From contig JAFXAB010000043.1 in assembly GCA_017522135.1 (NCBI GenBank), positions 1 to 35,716 on the forward strand: a stretch of 35,716 bases of DNA, in the 5' to 3' direction. The DNA comes from Bacteroidaceae bacterium (lineage in GTDB: Bacteria; Bacteroidota; Bacteroidia; Bacteroidales; Barnesiellaceae_A). A model generated the notes under the pieces. That model searched no databases, was not told the origin of the DNA, and saw only the letters and a list, made by a program, of their open reading frames with translations. A program made the translations under genes and the position numbers. The stretch's first letter is position 1. Each line of letters begins with the position of its first letter. Positions 1 through 8,803 of the stretch are shown here, piece by piece.

Positions 1-17
1 ATTGTCTTATTCTTTTG

Positions 18-91
18 TGACTCCGACAGGATTCAAACCTGTAACCTTCTGATCCGTAGTCAGATGCTCTATTCAGTTGAGCTACGGAGCC
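18..91 (-). tRNA. tRNA-Arg (anticodon ACG)
   Basis: Read on the minus strand this folds as a complete cloverleaf. The 7-bp acceptor stem has one G-U pair, the D stem is GCTC/GAGC, and the anticodon stem TCTGA/TCAGA closes the loop CTACGGA, so the anticodon is ACG. A normal T arm with the TTTGAAT loop follows. The discriminator is A and CCA is not encoded. The gene stands alone upstream of the window edge. Confidence 0.93.
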
Positions 92-202
92 AAACGCGGA
101 TGCAAAGGTAAGAATATTTTTTGAAATAAAGCAACTTTTGTGTTCTTTTTTCTTGAATAATTCTTAATGCTCTGATATATAGGTCTTTTTGAGAAGTTTT
201 TT

Positions 203-2518
203 TTATTGGATAAATTTGGGTGCAAACAACTGTAGCCCGAAAGTTACACCAAAAGTCCATTGTGAGGTGGGAGAGCAGTAGTTTGTGTGAACACTCAAGG
301 CAGCCCAAGGAAGTGAATATACAATTGCCGCTTCGCCAAAGAAACGGATGCTTTCAAAGGCTTCTCCGTAGTAGGCTTTTCCGTTTGTATCCCGTTTTAT
401 CGTATAGATAGGTGCAAAACCATAGAACTCGGTGCGTATTTGCAGGTTGTTTATTATTTTCCATATAGGTTGTATACCCACTGCCATGTATTGATTGGCT
501 CGTAGAGCGGTATTAAAGGTGTTGAGACTTGTAGGTGTTGGCTGAAAGGCCGGTGCCTGTATCATTGTTGCGATATAGTTCTCGCAGAATTGGTTGTTGT
601 TATAACAAAATTCACCTCTTATACCCAATGCAAAGGGTGAATTGATGGGAAGGTAGTAGAGTGCCGAGGCGCGCACCTGGAAGTAATTGTGCGCTATCTT
701 TTGGGGTTGTTGTGTGGCATAAACCGGTTTAAATCTTTCGGTACCGAATATGTAGCTTGCTGTGGCTTGAAAGAAACCTCCGCTTGTGGGATAGTTGATG
801 TTGTCGAGCCAATTGGTCTCTATGTGCATCGATGTCATTCCCATGCTGTATGTGCTGTTATCGCGCACGTTGTCATTATACTCGATCTGGTCGTTCTGAT
901 TGTAACGGTTCACTATGTAGCCGTAGCCGGCCGAGAACTCCAGCTTGGCACGGTTGGCAATGGGAAATCCCAATGATAACTTGGCATAATTCTCATTGTC
1001 GGATATGAATGTAGGAGTATTGATGGCATAAAACGGCTCGAGACTCTTGTTATAGCTATGCATTTGGCTTACGATGAGCAGATTCAGATACATAGGGTGG
1101 CTGCGACCGATATCCATGCGACTCGAAATCATTCCGGCCTGATAGGTTTGTCCAAGATATAATCCGGCATCGAAATCATAAGAGTTGAGTTTTAGTGTAT
1201 TGTAGTGCGCACCGAGATAGATAGAGTTGGCATTGTGCGACGATAAGTAGCCTCCCAGTCCTACCGATATGCCCTCGCGACTCTTGGCGATGAGGTGCAG
1301 GTCGTATAGTCCGCTTTCGGGATTGTAGTGCGCTTGCGGGCGAAGGTCGGAAAGTTTTTGGGTCGATATGTTGCGTAGAAATCCTTGATATACTTCATCT
1401 ATGTTCATCGTGCTGTCGGTCGAGTAGAACTGACGGGCTATGTACTCTTTCTCGCTATCTTTTACACCCTCAATGGTAATATTTTTGCTAAATCGCATGT
1501 CGGGAATGCGGCTCTTGAATGCTTGACGTCGTATCAGTAGGTTTTGAGCCGGCATACGTCGGGTGATGCGCTGTTTTATTGAGTCTATCATGGCAAGGCC
1601 TTCGTCATAACCCTTTTGGTATATAGCCTTGGCCTCGGCAAAGTCAAACATGGTGAAGTCTTGCGTTGGGCAGGTTACAACAATACCTTTTTCGGGGGCA
1701 ATGGTATAGTCGTTTTTCTGCATAATGAAGGTGAGCAATTGCGATACAACATCTTGCTCTTCGAGAGGAATATTGGTTGTATCGCCCGATGCAAGTATAC
1801 TGCCTATCATGATGTCGGGATGAAACTCTTCCTCCATAGGTTGTACAGGAAAATTGTCGTATATGCCACCATCATACATTACATTGCCGTTGATGGTGAT
1901 AGGCTTATAGGCTACCGGTATACTCATAGAGGCTCTTACGGCATCTCCCAAGCTACCCGAGGCAAGAACTTCCTTGCGCTTGGTATTGACGTTGGCGGCA
2001 ATGGCGCGATAGGGAACAAAGAGCTTGTCAAAATCGCCACCGCATTGTGCTGTATAACGGTCAAACAAGTCCATGAAGGCAAAATTCATGGCAAGGGGCG
2101 AGATGACGCTCTCGGGGATGATGCGGTTGAGTATCTTAGTTGGGTTGGTGGTTGTGTCGGGGGTTACCTGGCCGAGATTGAATGTGACAATCTCGGGTGT
2201 CTTTTCGGGTACCAGAAAGTAGTATAAATTCTCTTTGGGAATTACTCCAAAAGCCCAATTGAGAAACTCCTGCGAGGTGAATATCTCCATCATCTCGTCG
2301 GGGGTGTATCCCATGGCATATAATGCGCCCACTATCGAGCCCATCGATGTGCCCGTAATATAGTCGATAGGGATGTTGTGCTCCTCGAGAGCCTTTATAA
2401 GACCCACATGAGCTATACCTTTGGCTCCACCACCACTCAGCACAAGTCCTACTGTTTGTGCTTGAGCAATGATGGTTATCATCACGATGCTTAGTATGGA
2501 GAGTAAACGTTTCATCAT
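203..2518 (-). CDS. Patatin-like phospholipase fused to a predicted outer-membrane beta-barrel
   Basis: This 771-residue protein starts with a signal peptide of about 21 residues. A patatin hydrolase domain follows, with the oxyanion motif GGGAKG (29-34), the nucleophile motif GTSMG (Ser58) and the DGG catalytic aspartate motif (Asp216). Residues about 340-400 look like one POTRA-type module. The rest is rich in alternating aromatic strands and looks like a 16-stranded Omp85/TpsB-type barrel. This is the plan of PlpD-like (type Vd) autotransporters, common in Bacteroidota. By inference it is an outer-membrane lipase acting on phospholipid acyl chains. The start is the first of two adjacent Met codons. 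The gene lies 44 bp downstream of the MBL-fold gene and may be co-transcribed with it. Confidence 0.88.
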   Translation of the reverse strand: MMKRLLSILSIVMITIIAQAQTVGLVLSGGGAKGIAHVGLIKALEEHNIPIDYITGTSMGSIVGALYAMGYTPDEMMEIFTSQEFLNWAFGVIPKENLYYFLVPEKTPEIVTFNLGQVTPDTTTNPTKILNRIIPESVISPLAMNFAFMDLFDRYTAQCGGDFDKLFVPYRAIAANVNTKRKEVLASGSLGDAVRASMSIPVAYKPITINGNVMYDGGIYDNFPVQPMEEEFHPDIMIGSILASGDTTNIPLEEQDVVSQLLTFIMQKNDYTIAPEKGIVVTCPTQDFTMFDFAEAKAIYQKGYDEGLAMIDSIKQRITRRMPAQNLLIRRQAFKSRIPDMRFSKNITIEGVKDSEKEYIARQFYSTDSTMNIDEVYQGFLRNISTQKLSDLRPQAHYNPESGLYDLHLIAKSREGISVGLGGYLSSHNANSIYLGAHYNTLKLNSYDFDAGLYLGQTYQAGMISSRMDIGRSHPMYLNLLIVSQMHSYNKSLEPFYAINTPTFISDNENYAKLSLGFPIANRAKLEFSAGYGYIVNRYNQNDQIEYNDNVRDNSTYSMGMTSMHIETNWLDNINYPTSGGFFQATASYIFGTERFKPVYATQQPQKIAHNYFQVRASALYYLPINSPFALGIRGEFCYNNNQFCENYIATMIQAPAFQPTPTSLNTFNTALRANQYMAVGIQPIWKIINNLQIRTEFYGFAPIYTIKRDTNGKAYYGEAFESIRFFGEAAIVYSLPWAALSVHTNYCSPTSQWTFGVTFGLQLFAPKFIQ

Positions 2519-2562
2519 CTTTGTCTATGTGCCCTTTTCCGGGCGTTTCCCTTTATATCTGT

Positions 2563-3204
2563 TTATTGTAAGAACGGATTGCTTCTCATTTCTTCGGCAA
2601 TGGTTGTCTCAGGTCCATGACCGGGATAAGCTACTGTTTCGCCCGGAAGGGTGAAGAGTTGAGCACGTATCGAAGATAGCAACTCGTTGAAGTCGCCACC
2701 GGGCAGGTCGGTGCGACCAATACTGCCTTCAAACAGTGCATCGCCACAGAATACGCAACCCGATTGTGGCAGGTAGTAGGCAAGGCTGCCCTTTGAGTGT
2801 CCGGGTACTTGTCGCACCTCGATAGGCTCACTGCCCAAGTATAGTGTGTCGCCGGCCTTCAAGTAGTTGCCTATGGCTATGGGTGCATCGGGTAGGGGTG
2901 TGCCATACATATCGGCCTGCATCGACATCATTTCGAGAAGGAATTCATCGTCTTGCGATGCCGATACGGGAACGTTGTAGGTGCGAGACACAAAAGGCGC
3001 ACCGAAGTAGTGATCGAGGTGTAGGTGGGTGAGAAGCAGGTACTTTACCTTCAAGTTGTTCTTTGAGATAAAATTCTCCAACATCTGACGCTCGCGACTG
3101 TAGTAGCAGCCCGGGTCTATAATGGCACATTCGAGGCTCTCATCGTCCCATATTACAAAGGTCGATTCTTGAAAAGCACTGAAAGAAAAACGTGATATTT
3201 TCAT
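2563..3204 (-). CDS. MBL-fold metallohydrolase (glyoxalase II-like)
   Basis: The 213-residue protein carries the full metallo-beta-lactamase metal signature. THLHLDH gives His60, His62, Asp64 and His65; His136 lies in VPGHSKGS, Asp155 in FCGDALF and His196 in YPGHGPET. The order and the compact length match stand-alone hydroxyacylglutathione-hydrolase-like proteins (YcbL/GloB family). No sulfurtransferase or RNA-binding domain is fused to it. There is no signal peptide, so it should be cytoplasmic and bind two metal ions. The true substrate cannot be told from sequence; a thioester such as S-lactoylglutathione or another thiol conjugate is the usual guess. It starts 23 bp after rsmG ends, so the two are likely one transcript. 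Confidence 0.87.
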   Translation of the reverse strand: MKISRFSFSAFQESTFVIWDDESLECAIIDPGCYYSRERQMLENFISKNNLKVKYLLLTHLHLDHYFGAPFVSRTYNVPVSASQDDEFLLEMMSMQADMYGTPLPDAPIAIGNYLKAGDTLYLGSEPIEVRQVPGHSKGSLAYYLPQSGCVFCGDALFEGSIGRTDLPGGDFNELLSSIRAQLFTLPGETVAYPGHGPETTIAEEMRSNPFLQ

Positions 3205-3227
3205 CTGTATATGCGATTATATGATTT

Positions 3228-3857
3228 TTATATCTGTACGTATAACACTTTCTTGGTCTCAAAAAACTCCTCCTCAAAGAAATCTTTGAGGTCGAAGTCG
3301 AGCAAACGCTTGCGCAACGGTGCGATCTCGGCCTCCAATTCGCCACCTTTGAGGCACAACAAGCCATTGGCCATGGCATTGTGTTGCTTGGTAGAGATAT
3401 TCTTGCGCACCAATTTTACCAAGTCGGGTAGGGGCATCACAGCGCGACTGATGGCAAAGTCGAACTTCTGTTTCTCCTCCTCCCTCCCACAATGACGGAA
3501 CGTTACGTTGTCAAGACCTATGGCTTGAGCTATCTCGGTGGCCACGCGCACCTTCTTGCCTATGCGGTCTATGAGGTGAAAGTGGCAGTTGGGAAACATG
3601 ATAGCCAACGGAATGCCCGGAAAACCACCGCCTGTACCCACATCAACCAATGTAGTATTGTCGGTAAATTGTATCGCCTTGGCAATACCCAATGAGTGCA
3701 AGATGTGGTGCTCGTATAGGTTGTCGATATCCTTGCGCGATATAACATTAATCTTGGCATTCCACTCGGGGTACAGAGTGCCCAATGCGGCATATTGTTC
3801 TTTTTGTCGCTCACTGAGCGTCGGGAAGTATTTCTCAATTATTTCTATCATGGTCAA
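3228..3857 (-). CDS. rsmG: 16S rRNA (guanine(527)-N7)-methyltransferase RsmG
   Basis: This 209-residue protein has the standard length of RsmG (GidB). It methylates N7 of G527 in the 530 loop of 16S rRNA using S-adenosylmethionine. The SAM-binding motif I is clear at residues 72-85 (DVGTGGGFPGIPLA). The N-terminal region has the family pattern around NVISRKD and the LYEHHILHS segment, and ISRAV lies near residue 134. Loss of this enzyme is known in other bacteria to give low-level streptomycin resistance. The gene sits between the AAA ATPase gene (12 bp upstream) and the MBL-fold gene (23 bp downstream), all on the minus strand. Confidence 0.95.
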   Translation of the reverse strand: MTMIEIIEKYFPTLSERQKEQYAALGTLYPEWNAKINVISRKDIDNLYEHHILHSLGIAKAIQFTDNTTLVDVGTGGGFPGIPLAIMFPNCHFHLIDRIGKKVRVATEIAQAIGLDNVTFRHCGREEEKQKFDFAISRAVMPLPDLVKLVRKNISTKQHNAMANGLLCLKGGELEAEIAPLRKRLLDFDLKDFFEEEFFETKKVLYVQI

Positions 3858-3869
3858 TATTGTATAATG

Positions 3870-5228
3870 TTAGTCTAAAAATTCTTCTACTACATGGGAA
3901 ATATTGTGAAAAAACATGATATAGTAGATAGGAATATAGGTTATGTTATTCTCGGTATATACTTTCTGTTCGTTAGATAATACATACGCTTTCTTGATAT
4001 TATACTCATTGTTCGACAAGAATTTGTCTAAAGCACTATGTACGGTATAATCCTTTCCCGATTTTACCTCAATAGGAATATTGGATAAGTTGTCGGCATC
4101 ATCAATCACATAGTCAACCTCTCCGTTCTTCTTGTTGTCATAATAGTACAAGTCGTATCCGTGAGCCTTCAACTCTTGTGCCACGACCGTCTCATATACC
4201 GAACCGAGGTTTATACTCCTTATATCGGACATCACTGCTTTGATGTTGTTGCGATAGAATATACCCGATAGGATACCTACATCATTGAGATAGAGCTTTA
4301 GCAGATTCTTGCCACTATTCTCTATCAAAGGATATGTAGGCGTACTGATAGCCTTTACCTCCAGTGCTATACCTGCCGAGATAAGATAGTCAAACTCGTA
4401 TAAGTAGTCATCGGCTCTTTTCCAGCTCTTATCTTCGATTTTTTTGATAACTACCCTTTTCTTCTTGTTCTCGAGGTTAGAGGGTATCATATCGAAGATG
4501 CGACGTATCTTTAACTTTTTATCATGCTCCTCCTCGTACTTTGATGCATCGATGCCGTATAGGTCGTGTGCCTCTTTCTGTATGGAGCGGAACTCTACAA
4601 CATTGCGACTCTCTACAAACGTCTCTACGGCCTTGGGCAGACCACCTACAAGTAGGTATTTCTTGAAGAGATCCATCATCTTGTCGTGCATCGTGTCGGA
4701 CAATGCAAGGTTGTTATTGAAACTTTCTCTCATAGCCTCAATAGCAACATCACCTACACCATTGGCATACAGAAATTCTTCAAAATCCATTGGATACATG
4801 TGTTGGATATCCAAACTTCCGATAGGAACAGATTGAGTATTCTTCAATGTCACTCCCAGTAGCGAACCGCTGGCTATATAAGTAAACTTCTTTTCTCTCA
4901 TCAAGAATTTTATGAGGGTAAGAAGATGGTCGTATGCTTGTATCTCGTCGATGAATATAAGGGTATTTTCCTTCTCTTTCATCTTATCGCCGGCGACAAT
5001 ACTTAGTGCCATGTAGAAGTCCTTTGTAGTTTTTGCTTCTGCAAAAACTCGGTCGCCCAATTTGTCCTCCTCCATATTTATTTCTATGTAGTTGGGGAAC
5101 ATCTTTTCTCCCACATGGCGTATAATGTATGATTTGCCTATCTGCCGGGCACCATCAATCAACAACATCCTATCAGAATCTGATGAGAGATATTTTTCAA
5201 TCCGTTTCGTAATCTTTCTGTATAACAT
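3870..5228 (-). CDS. AAA ATPase with C-terminal DUF4143 domain
   Basis: This 452-residue protein belongs to the large family of AAA_14/DUF4143 ATPases that are abundant and often multicopy in anaerobes. The N-terminal P-loop GARQIGKS (26-33) and Walker B TLIFIDEIQA (about 89-98) are intact. The C-terminal DUF4143 region ends with a PD-(D/E)xK-like signature: GEVDYVID, then IPIEVKSGK near residues 375-400. This suggests a nuclease-like fold. Its biological role is unknown; accessory or mobile-DNA roles have been suggested for the family. The gene has a very short leader: its -7 box lies at 5250-5257 and a three-copy 33-bp repeat lies directly behind it. It runs 12 bp into rsmG, so its promoter may also drive rsmG. 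Confidence 0.9.
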   Translation of the reverse strand: MLYRKITKRIEKYLSSDSDRMLLIDGARQIGKSYIIRHVGEKMFPNYIEINMEEDKLGDRVFAEAKTTKDFYMALSIVAGDKMKEKENTLIFIDEIQAYDHLLTLIKFLMREKKFTYIASGSLLGVTLKNTQSVPIGSLDIQHMYPMDFEEFLYANGVGDVAIEAMRESFNNNLALSDTMHDKMMDLFKKYLLVGGLPKAVETFVESRNVVEFRSIQKEAHDLYGIDASKYEEEHDKKLKIRRIFDMIPSNLENKKKRVVIKKIEDKSWKRADDYLYEFDYLISAGIALEVKAISTPTYPLIENSGKNLLKLYLNDVGILSGIFYRNNIKAVMSDIRSINLGSVYETVVAQELKAHGYDLYYYDNKKNGEVDYVIDDADNLSNIPIEVKSGKDYTVHSALDKFLSNNEYNIKKAYVLSNEQKVYTENNITYIPIYYIMFFHNISHVVEEFLD

Positions 5229-5249
5229 GTAACTGCCTTTTGATCAGTG

Positions 5250-5257
5250 CAAAGATA
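5250..5257 (-). promoter_or_regulatory. -7 box for the DUF4143 ATPase gene
   Basis: On the minus strand this reads TATCTTTG, an exact match to the Bacteroidota -7 consensus TAnnTTTG. The start codon begins at 5228, so the leader is only about 15-20 nt. There is no TTTG at the expected -33 distance. Instead the first copy of the 33-bp repeat (from 5273) occupies that position, which suggests a promoter that depends on an activator or is controlled by an operator. Confidence 0.6.
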
Positions 5258-5272
5258 ATACTTTTTTTGATT

Positions 5273-5352
5273 AAAGGTGCGTTTTCCTATAAATCTGCAT
5301 GCCAAAAAGGTGCGTTTTCCTATAAAAACAGACCTCAAAAAGGTGCGTTTTC
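5273..5352. repeat. Three direct repeats with 33-bp period in the ATPase promoter region
   Basis: The core AAAGGTGCGTTTTCCTATAAA (split here as AAAGGTGCGTT + TTCCTATAAA) occurs at 5273-5293 and 5306-5326. A third, shortened copy lies at 5339-5352. Start-to-start spacing is exactly 33 bp both times, about three DNA turns, so all cores face the same side of the helix. The array sits between the divergent ATPase and rmuC genes and abuts the -33 position of the ATPase promoter. An open frame reads through it into rmuC, but only as an artefact. Confidence 0.85.
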
Positions 5353-5394
5353 TGTTTTCTTGGTTGGTGTTTTATCTAAAAAGAGATGGTTGTC

Positions 5395-5426
5395 TTTGCC
5401 CAAGTTCAGGAATTTTTGTAACTTTA
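5395..5426 (+). promoter_or_regulatory. Promoter for rmuC
   Basis: TTTG at 5395-5398 is followed after 20 bp by TAACTTTA at 5419-5426, one base off the TAnnTTTG consensus. Transcription would start near 5433, about 20 nt before the rmuC ATG at 5454. This supports the downstream start over the longer open frame. Confidence 0.5.
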
Positions 5427-5453
5427 TCATCGCAAACTATAAATATTGTGAGT

Positions 5454-6992
5454 ATGGACATTATAATATATGTGTCGATAGCCCTTGTTGTGGGTGTGGT
5501 GGTTACGTTTTTGTTGATGCGATTGCGTTACGAACAACGCAATGCCGAGCAGGTGTGCACTGCCACGCGCATGGATGCCGACATGCAGATGTTTCAGCGA
5601 GAGTTGCAACGTTACAAAGCCGAACTTGCTAAGGCTGATGCTTCGTTATCGGCTCTTGATGCCGAAAATAATACTTTGCGTGGTGATGTAACTCGCCTCG
5701 TTGCCGAGAAACGTGCCGTCGATCAACGCCATGCCGAGCAGGGCGAACTCTTGGAGCATGCCACACAGCGTTGCAACGAACTGCAGGCCGAGGTGACTGC
5801 TTGCAAGGAGCAGTATGCCCGTATAGAGGCCGAGTATAAGGCTCTGCAAGAGAAACTCGACAATCAGAAGAACGAAATGGCGGAGTTGCACAAACTCACG
5901 TTGTCGCAATTCAAGAATATGGCTTCGGACATCATGGACGAGAAGAGTCGAGCCTTCAAGGAGATGAGTGGCGAGAGCCTCAAGACCATATTGGAGCCAC
6001 TCAATCGCGATATAGAGGGTTTCAAGAAGCAAGTAACCCAATGCTACGAAACAGAGACAAAGGAGCGCACTTCGCTGCAAGAGCAGATACGCATGCTAGC
6101 CCACCAAAACGAGCAGATGCGTCGCGAGGCCGACAAACTGTCGAGTGCACTGCGTGGTGGCACAAAGGTGCAGGGTGACTGGGGCGAAATGATATTGCAC
6201 AACATCCTGCAGCAATCGGGCTTGCGCGAGGGTGAGGACTTCGAGGTGCAAAAGAGTGTCGATGCCGTGGGCGATAACAAGCGACCCGATGCCGTGTTGC
6301 ACTTCCCCAACCATAGTGACCTGATTATCGACTCGAAGGTGTCGTTTACCGCCTACGACAGCTATATGCATGCTGCTACCGACGAGGAGCGTCGCACGTT
6401 TGCCAAGCAACACTTGGAGTCGGTGTACAACCATGTGCGTCAACTGGCCGAGCGCGACTACGCTTCGCGCAATAAACTATCGTATGACTTTGTCATCATG
6501 TTCATCCCCATCGAGTCGATGTTTCTCTTGGCTCTCGACGAGGCGCGTACACAAGGTCGCAACCTCTGGAATGAGGCTTACGAACGCCGAGTAATCATCA
6601 TGACTCCTACCAACTTGGTGTTGGCTGTGCGACTCTTGCAAGATATGTGGCGACAACAGCGCCTTGAGGCCAACATCCGCGCCATCAAGGAGCGTGCCGA
6701 GAAGATGTATGTGCAGTTTGCAACATTTGCCACCGATATAGATGCCGTGCGACAAAGTCTCGAATCGGCACTTGTGTCGTGCGACAGTGCCCGTCGACGT
6801 CTTACATCGGGCAATGACAACCTTATCTTGCAATTTGAGAAGATGCGTCGTTTGGGTCTTGAACCTAAAAAATTGGGTAAAGCCGCCGTGCAAAAGAGTT
6901 GGCAACTCATGCAACAAGAAGCCGGTGTAACCCAAGACTCCGTCACCGACACAACCCAAGCCCTGCCCGATAGCGACACCGTAGAGGAGTAA
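5454..6992 (+). CDS. rmuC: DNA recombination protein RmuC
   Basis: The 512-residue protein starts with one membrane segment (residues about 3-23) and continues into a long Glu/Arg/Gln-rich coiled coil (about 30-220). It ends in the conserved RmuC domain, a PD-(D/E)xK-like fold; GDWGEMILHNIL, RPDAVLHFPN and LIIDSKVSF are visible. The family limits DNA inversions and recombination between short inverted repeats. The open frame extends back to 5277, but its first 59 codons lie in the 33-bp repeats and the promoter. The ATG at 5454, directly before the membrane segment, is therefore chosen. The gene is alone on its strand and converges with guaA over two hairpins. Confidence 0.92.
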   Translation: MDIIIYVSIALVVGVVVTFLLMRLRYEQRNAEQVCTATRMDADMQMFQRELQRYKAELAKADASLSALDAENNTLRGDVTRLVAEKRAVDQRHAEQGELLEHATQRCNELQAEVTACKEQYARIEAEYKALQEKLDNQKNEMAELHKLTLSQFKNMASDIMDEKSRAFKEMSGESLKTILEPLNRDIEGFKKQVTQCYETETKERTSLQEQIRMLAHQNEQMRREADKLSSALRGGTKVQGDWGEMILHNILQQSGLREGEDFEVQKSVDAVGDNKRPDAVLHFPNHSDLIIDSKVSFTAYDSYMHAATDEERRTFAKQHLESVYNHVRQLAERDYASRNKLSYDFVIMFIPIESMFLLALDEARTQGRNLWNEAYERRVIIMTPTNLVLAVRLLQDMWRQQRLEANIRAIKERAEKMYVQFATFATDIDAVRQSLESALVSCDSARRRLTSGNDNLILQFEKMRRLGLEPKKLGKAAVQKSWQLMQQEAGVTQDSVTDTTQALPDSDTVEE

Positions 6993-7022
6993 TCACCTAC
7001 ACAAGTATCACATAACAAACCA

Positions 7023-7055
7023 CCGCCCCAACTGCGTCGTGCGCAATTGGGGCGG
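7023..7055. terminator. Hairpin copy 1 downstream of rmuC
   Basis: A 9-bp stem (CCGCCCCAA/TTGGGGCGG) is followed by one mismatch, 4 further pairs (TGCG/CGCA) and a 5-nt loop. It starts 30 bp after the rmuC stop. Only a weak T-rich stretch follows, so by itself it may be a weak terminator. Its 33 bases are the same as the centre of the second hairpin at 7164-7210. Confidence 0.7.
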
Positions 7056-7163
7056 AGTGTTAATTATGATATTCAAATTATTCAAATTGAATAATGCAAA
7101 TCAAATAATCAAAATTATTATTACCCGATAAAAATTGTAGACACCCAGTGTATTGCCATTTCT

Positions 7164-7210
7164 AAAAACCCCGCCCCAACTGCGTCGTGCGCAATTGGGG
7201 CGGGGTTTTT
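7164..7210. terminator. Bidirectional terminator between rmuC and guaA (hairpin copy 2)
   Basis: The stem is 16 bp on each side: A5-C4-G-C4-AA pairs with TT-G4-C-G4-T5. One mismatch, 4 more pairs and a 5-nt loop follow. The A5 and T5 ends give a U tract on either strand, so it can stop both rmuC (+) and guaA (-, ending at 7228). Its core is identical to the hairpin at 7023-7055. Confidence 0.9.
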
Positions 7211-7227
7211 ATACTATTGTGCGAGGA

Positions 7228-8754
7228 TTACTCCCACTCGATTGTTGCAGGTGGTTTTGAGCTGATGTCGTACACTACGCGGTTTACGCCTTGTACCTTG
7301 TTGATGATGTCGTTCGATACCTTGGCAAGGAACTCGTAGGGGAGGTGTGCCCAGTCGGCTGTCATACCATCGGTTGAGAGTACGGCGCGCAATGCAACAG
7401 CACTCTCATAAGAACGCTCATCGCCCATTACACCTACACTCTTCACGGGCAACAATATTACACCGGCTTGCCATACCTTGTCGTAAAGGTTGTTGTCGAT
7501 GAGGCCTTGGATGAAGATGTGGTCGGCTTCTTGCAGGACGCGTACCTTCTCGGGAGTGATGTCGCCCAAGATGCGCACTGCCAATCCGGGTCCGGGGAAG
7601 GGGTGACGACCGATAAGACTTTCGCTGATGCCTAATTCACGACCTACGCGACGTACCTCGTCCTTAAACAACAGGCGCAAAGGCTCAACGAGCTTGAGGT
7701 TCATGCGCTCGGGGAGTCCGCCTACGTTGTGGTGGCTCTTGATAACCATACCGGTGATTGAGAGCGACTCGATAACGTCGGGGTAGATAGTACCTTGACC
7801 CAACCATTTGATGTCTTTGAGTTTCTTGGCCTCTTGGTCGAATACCTCGATAAAGCCGGCACCGATAATTTTGCGCTTGCGCTCGGGTTCGGTAACACCG
7901 GCAAGACGCTCGTAGAAATATTCTTTGGCATCTACACCTATTACGTTCAAGCCCATATCTTTGTAGCTGTCGAGAACGCCCTCAAACTCGTTCTTGCGCA
8001 ACAAACCGTTGTCGACAAAGATACATGTGAGGTTACTGCCGATGGCACGATTGAGCAATACGGCTGCCACAGTTGAGTCTACACCGCCCGAAAGGCCGAG
8101 TACAACCTTGTCGTCGCCCAGTTGAGCTCGCAATGATTCTACCGTATTCTCTATGTATGAAGCGGGAGTCCAATCTTGCTTGCAACCACAAATGTCGCGT
8201 ACAAAGTTTGTGAGTAAGATAGTGCCATCTTCGCTGTGATATACCTCGGGGTGGAATTGTACAGCCCATGTTTTTTCGCCCTCGACACGATATGCTGCCG
8301 AGCGCACCTCATGAGTGCTGGCTATGAGGGTGAATCCTTGAGGAATCTCGGTGATAGAGTCGCCGTGCGACATCCACACCTGTGAGTTGGGGCGTACTCC
8401 GTGCATGAGTAAGTCGTTCTCATCGTGCCAAGCAAGATTGGCGCGACCATACTCGCGAGTCTCGCTACGCTCTACTTTACCACCCGATGTGTGTGCTATA
8501 TATTGAGCACCATAGCATACACCCAAAATGGGGTATTTGCCTCGAAGTTTCGATAGGTCTATTTGCAGGGCATTAGGGTCATTTACCGAGTAGGGGCTAC
8601 CCGACAAGATTACACCTTTGATACCCTCTTCGTTGCCAAAAGGAAATTTGTTGTAAGGCAACAATTCGCAATAAGTGTTCAACTCACGCAAGCGGCGTGC
8701 TATGAGTTGGGTGTATTGCGAACCAAAGTCGAGAATAATAATCTTTTCTTGCAT
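7228..8754 (-). CDS. guaA: GMP synthase (glutamine-hydrolysing)
   Basis: This 508-residue, full-length GuaA converts XMP to GMP using glutamine and ATP, the last step of guanine nucleotide synthesis. The N-terminal class I amidotransferase has the nucleophile Cys80 in GVCYGAQ and the His168/Glu170 pair in FHPE. The ATP pyrophosphatase domain has the PP-loop SGGVDS (222-227). The C-terminal dimerisation domain ends in the usual PPATIEWE. In the glutaminase motif Ala replaces the more common Met after CYG, a minor change. It lies 49 bp downstream of the antiporter gene's start, separated by a short AT-rich gap with no clear promoter, and ends at the bidirectional terminator. Confidence 0.98.
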   Translation of the reverse strand: MQEKIIILDFGSQYTQLIARRLRELNTYCELLPYNKFPFGNEEGIKGVILSGSPYSVNDPNALQIDLSKLRGKYPILGVCYGAQYIAHTSGGKVERSETREYGRANLAWHDENDLLMHGVRPNSQVWMSHGDSITEIPQGFTLIASTHEVRSAAYRVEGEKTWAVQFHPEVYHSEDGTILLTNFVRDICGCKQDWTPASYIENTVESLRAQLGDDKVVLGLSGGVDSTVAAVLLNRAIGSNLTCIFVDNGLLRKNEFEGVLDSYKDMGLNVIGVDAKEYFYERLAGVTEPERKRKIIGAGFIEVFDQEAKKLKDIKWLGQGTIYPDVIESLSITGMVIKSHHNVGGLPERMNLKLVEPLRLLFKDEVRRVGRELGISESLIGRHPFPGPGLAVRILGDITPEKVRVLQEADHIFIQGLIDNNLYDKVWQAGVILLPVKSVGVMGDERSYESAVALRAVLSTDGMTADWAHLPYEFLAKVSNDIINKVQGVNRVVYDISSKPPATIEWE

Positions 8755-8803
8755 CGTTTCTTTTGGTGTTTTTTATGTTGTTCTATAATTTTGTATTATC
8801 TAT

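Noticed and set aside
1616..2227. A 203-residue open frame antisense to the patatin gene
   Set aside because: No recognisable motif or promoter, and it lies within the catalytic domain of the patatin.
5273..5352. CRISPR array
   Set aside because: Only three units, spacers of about 12 bp, one unit truncated, no cas genes and a promoter position; it is a regulatory repeat.
5277..5453. N-terminal extension of RmuC by 59 residues
   Set aside because: It is the translation of the 33-bp repeats and the promoter; the normal RmuC membrane anchor starts at 5454.
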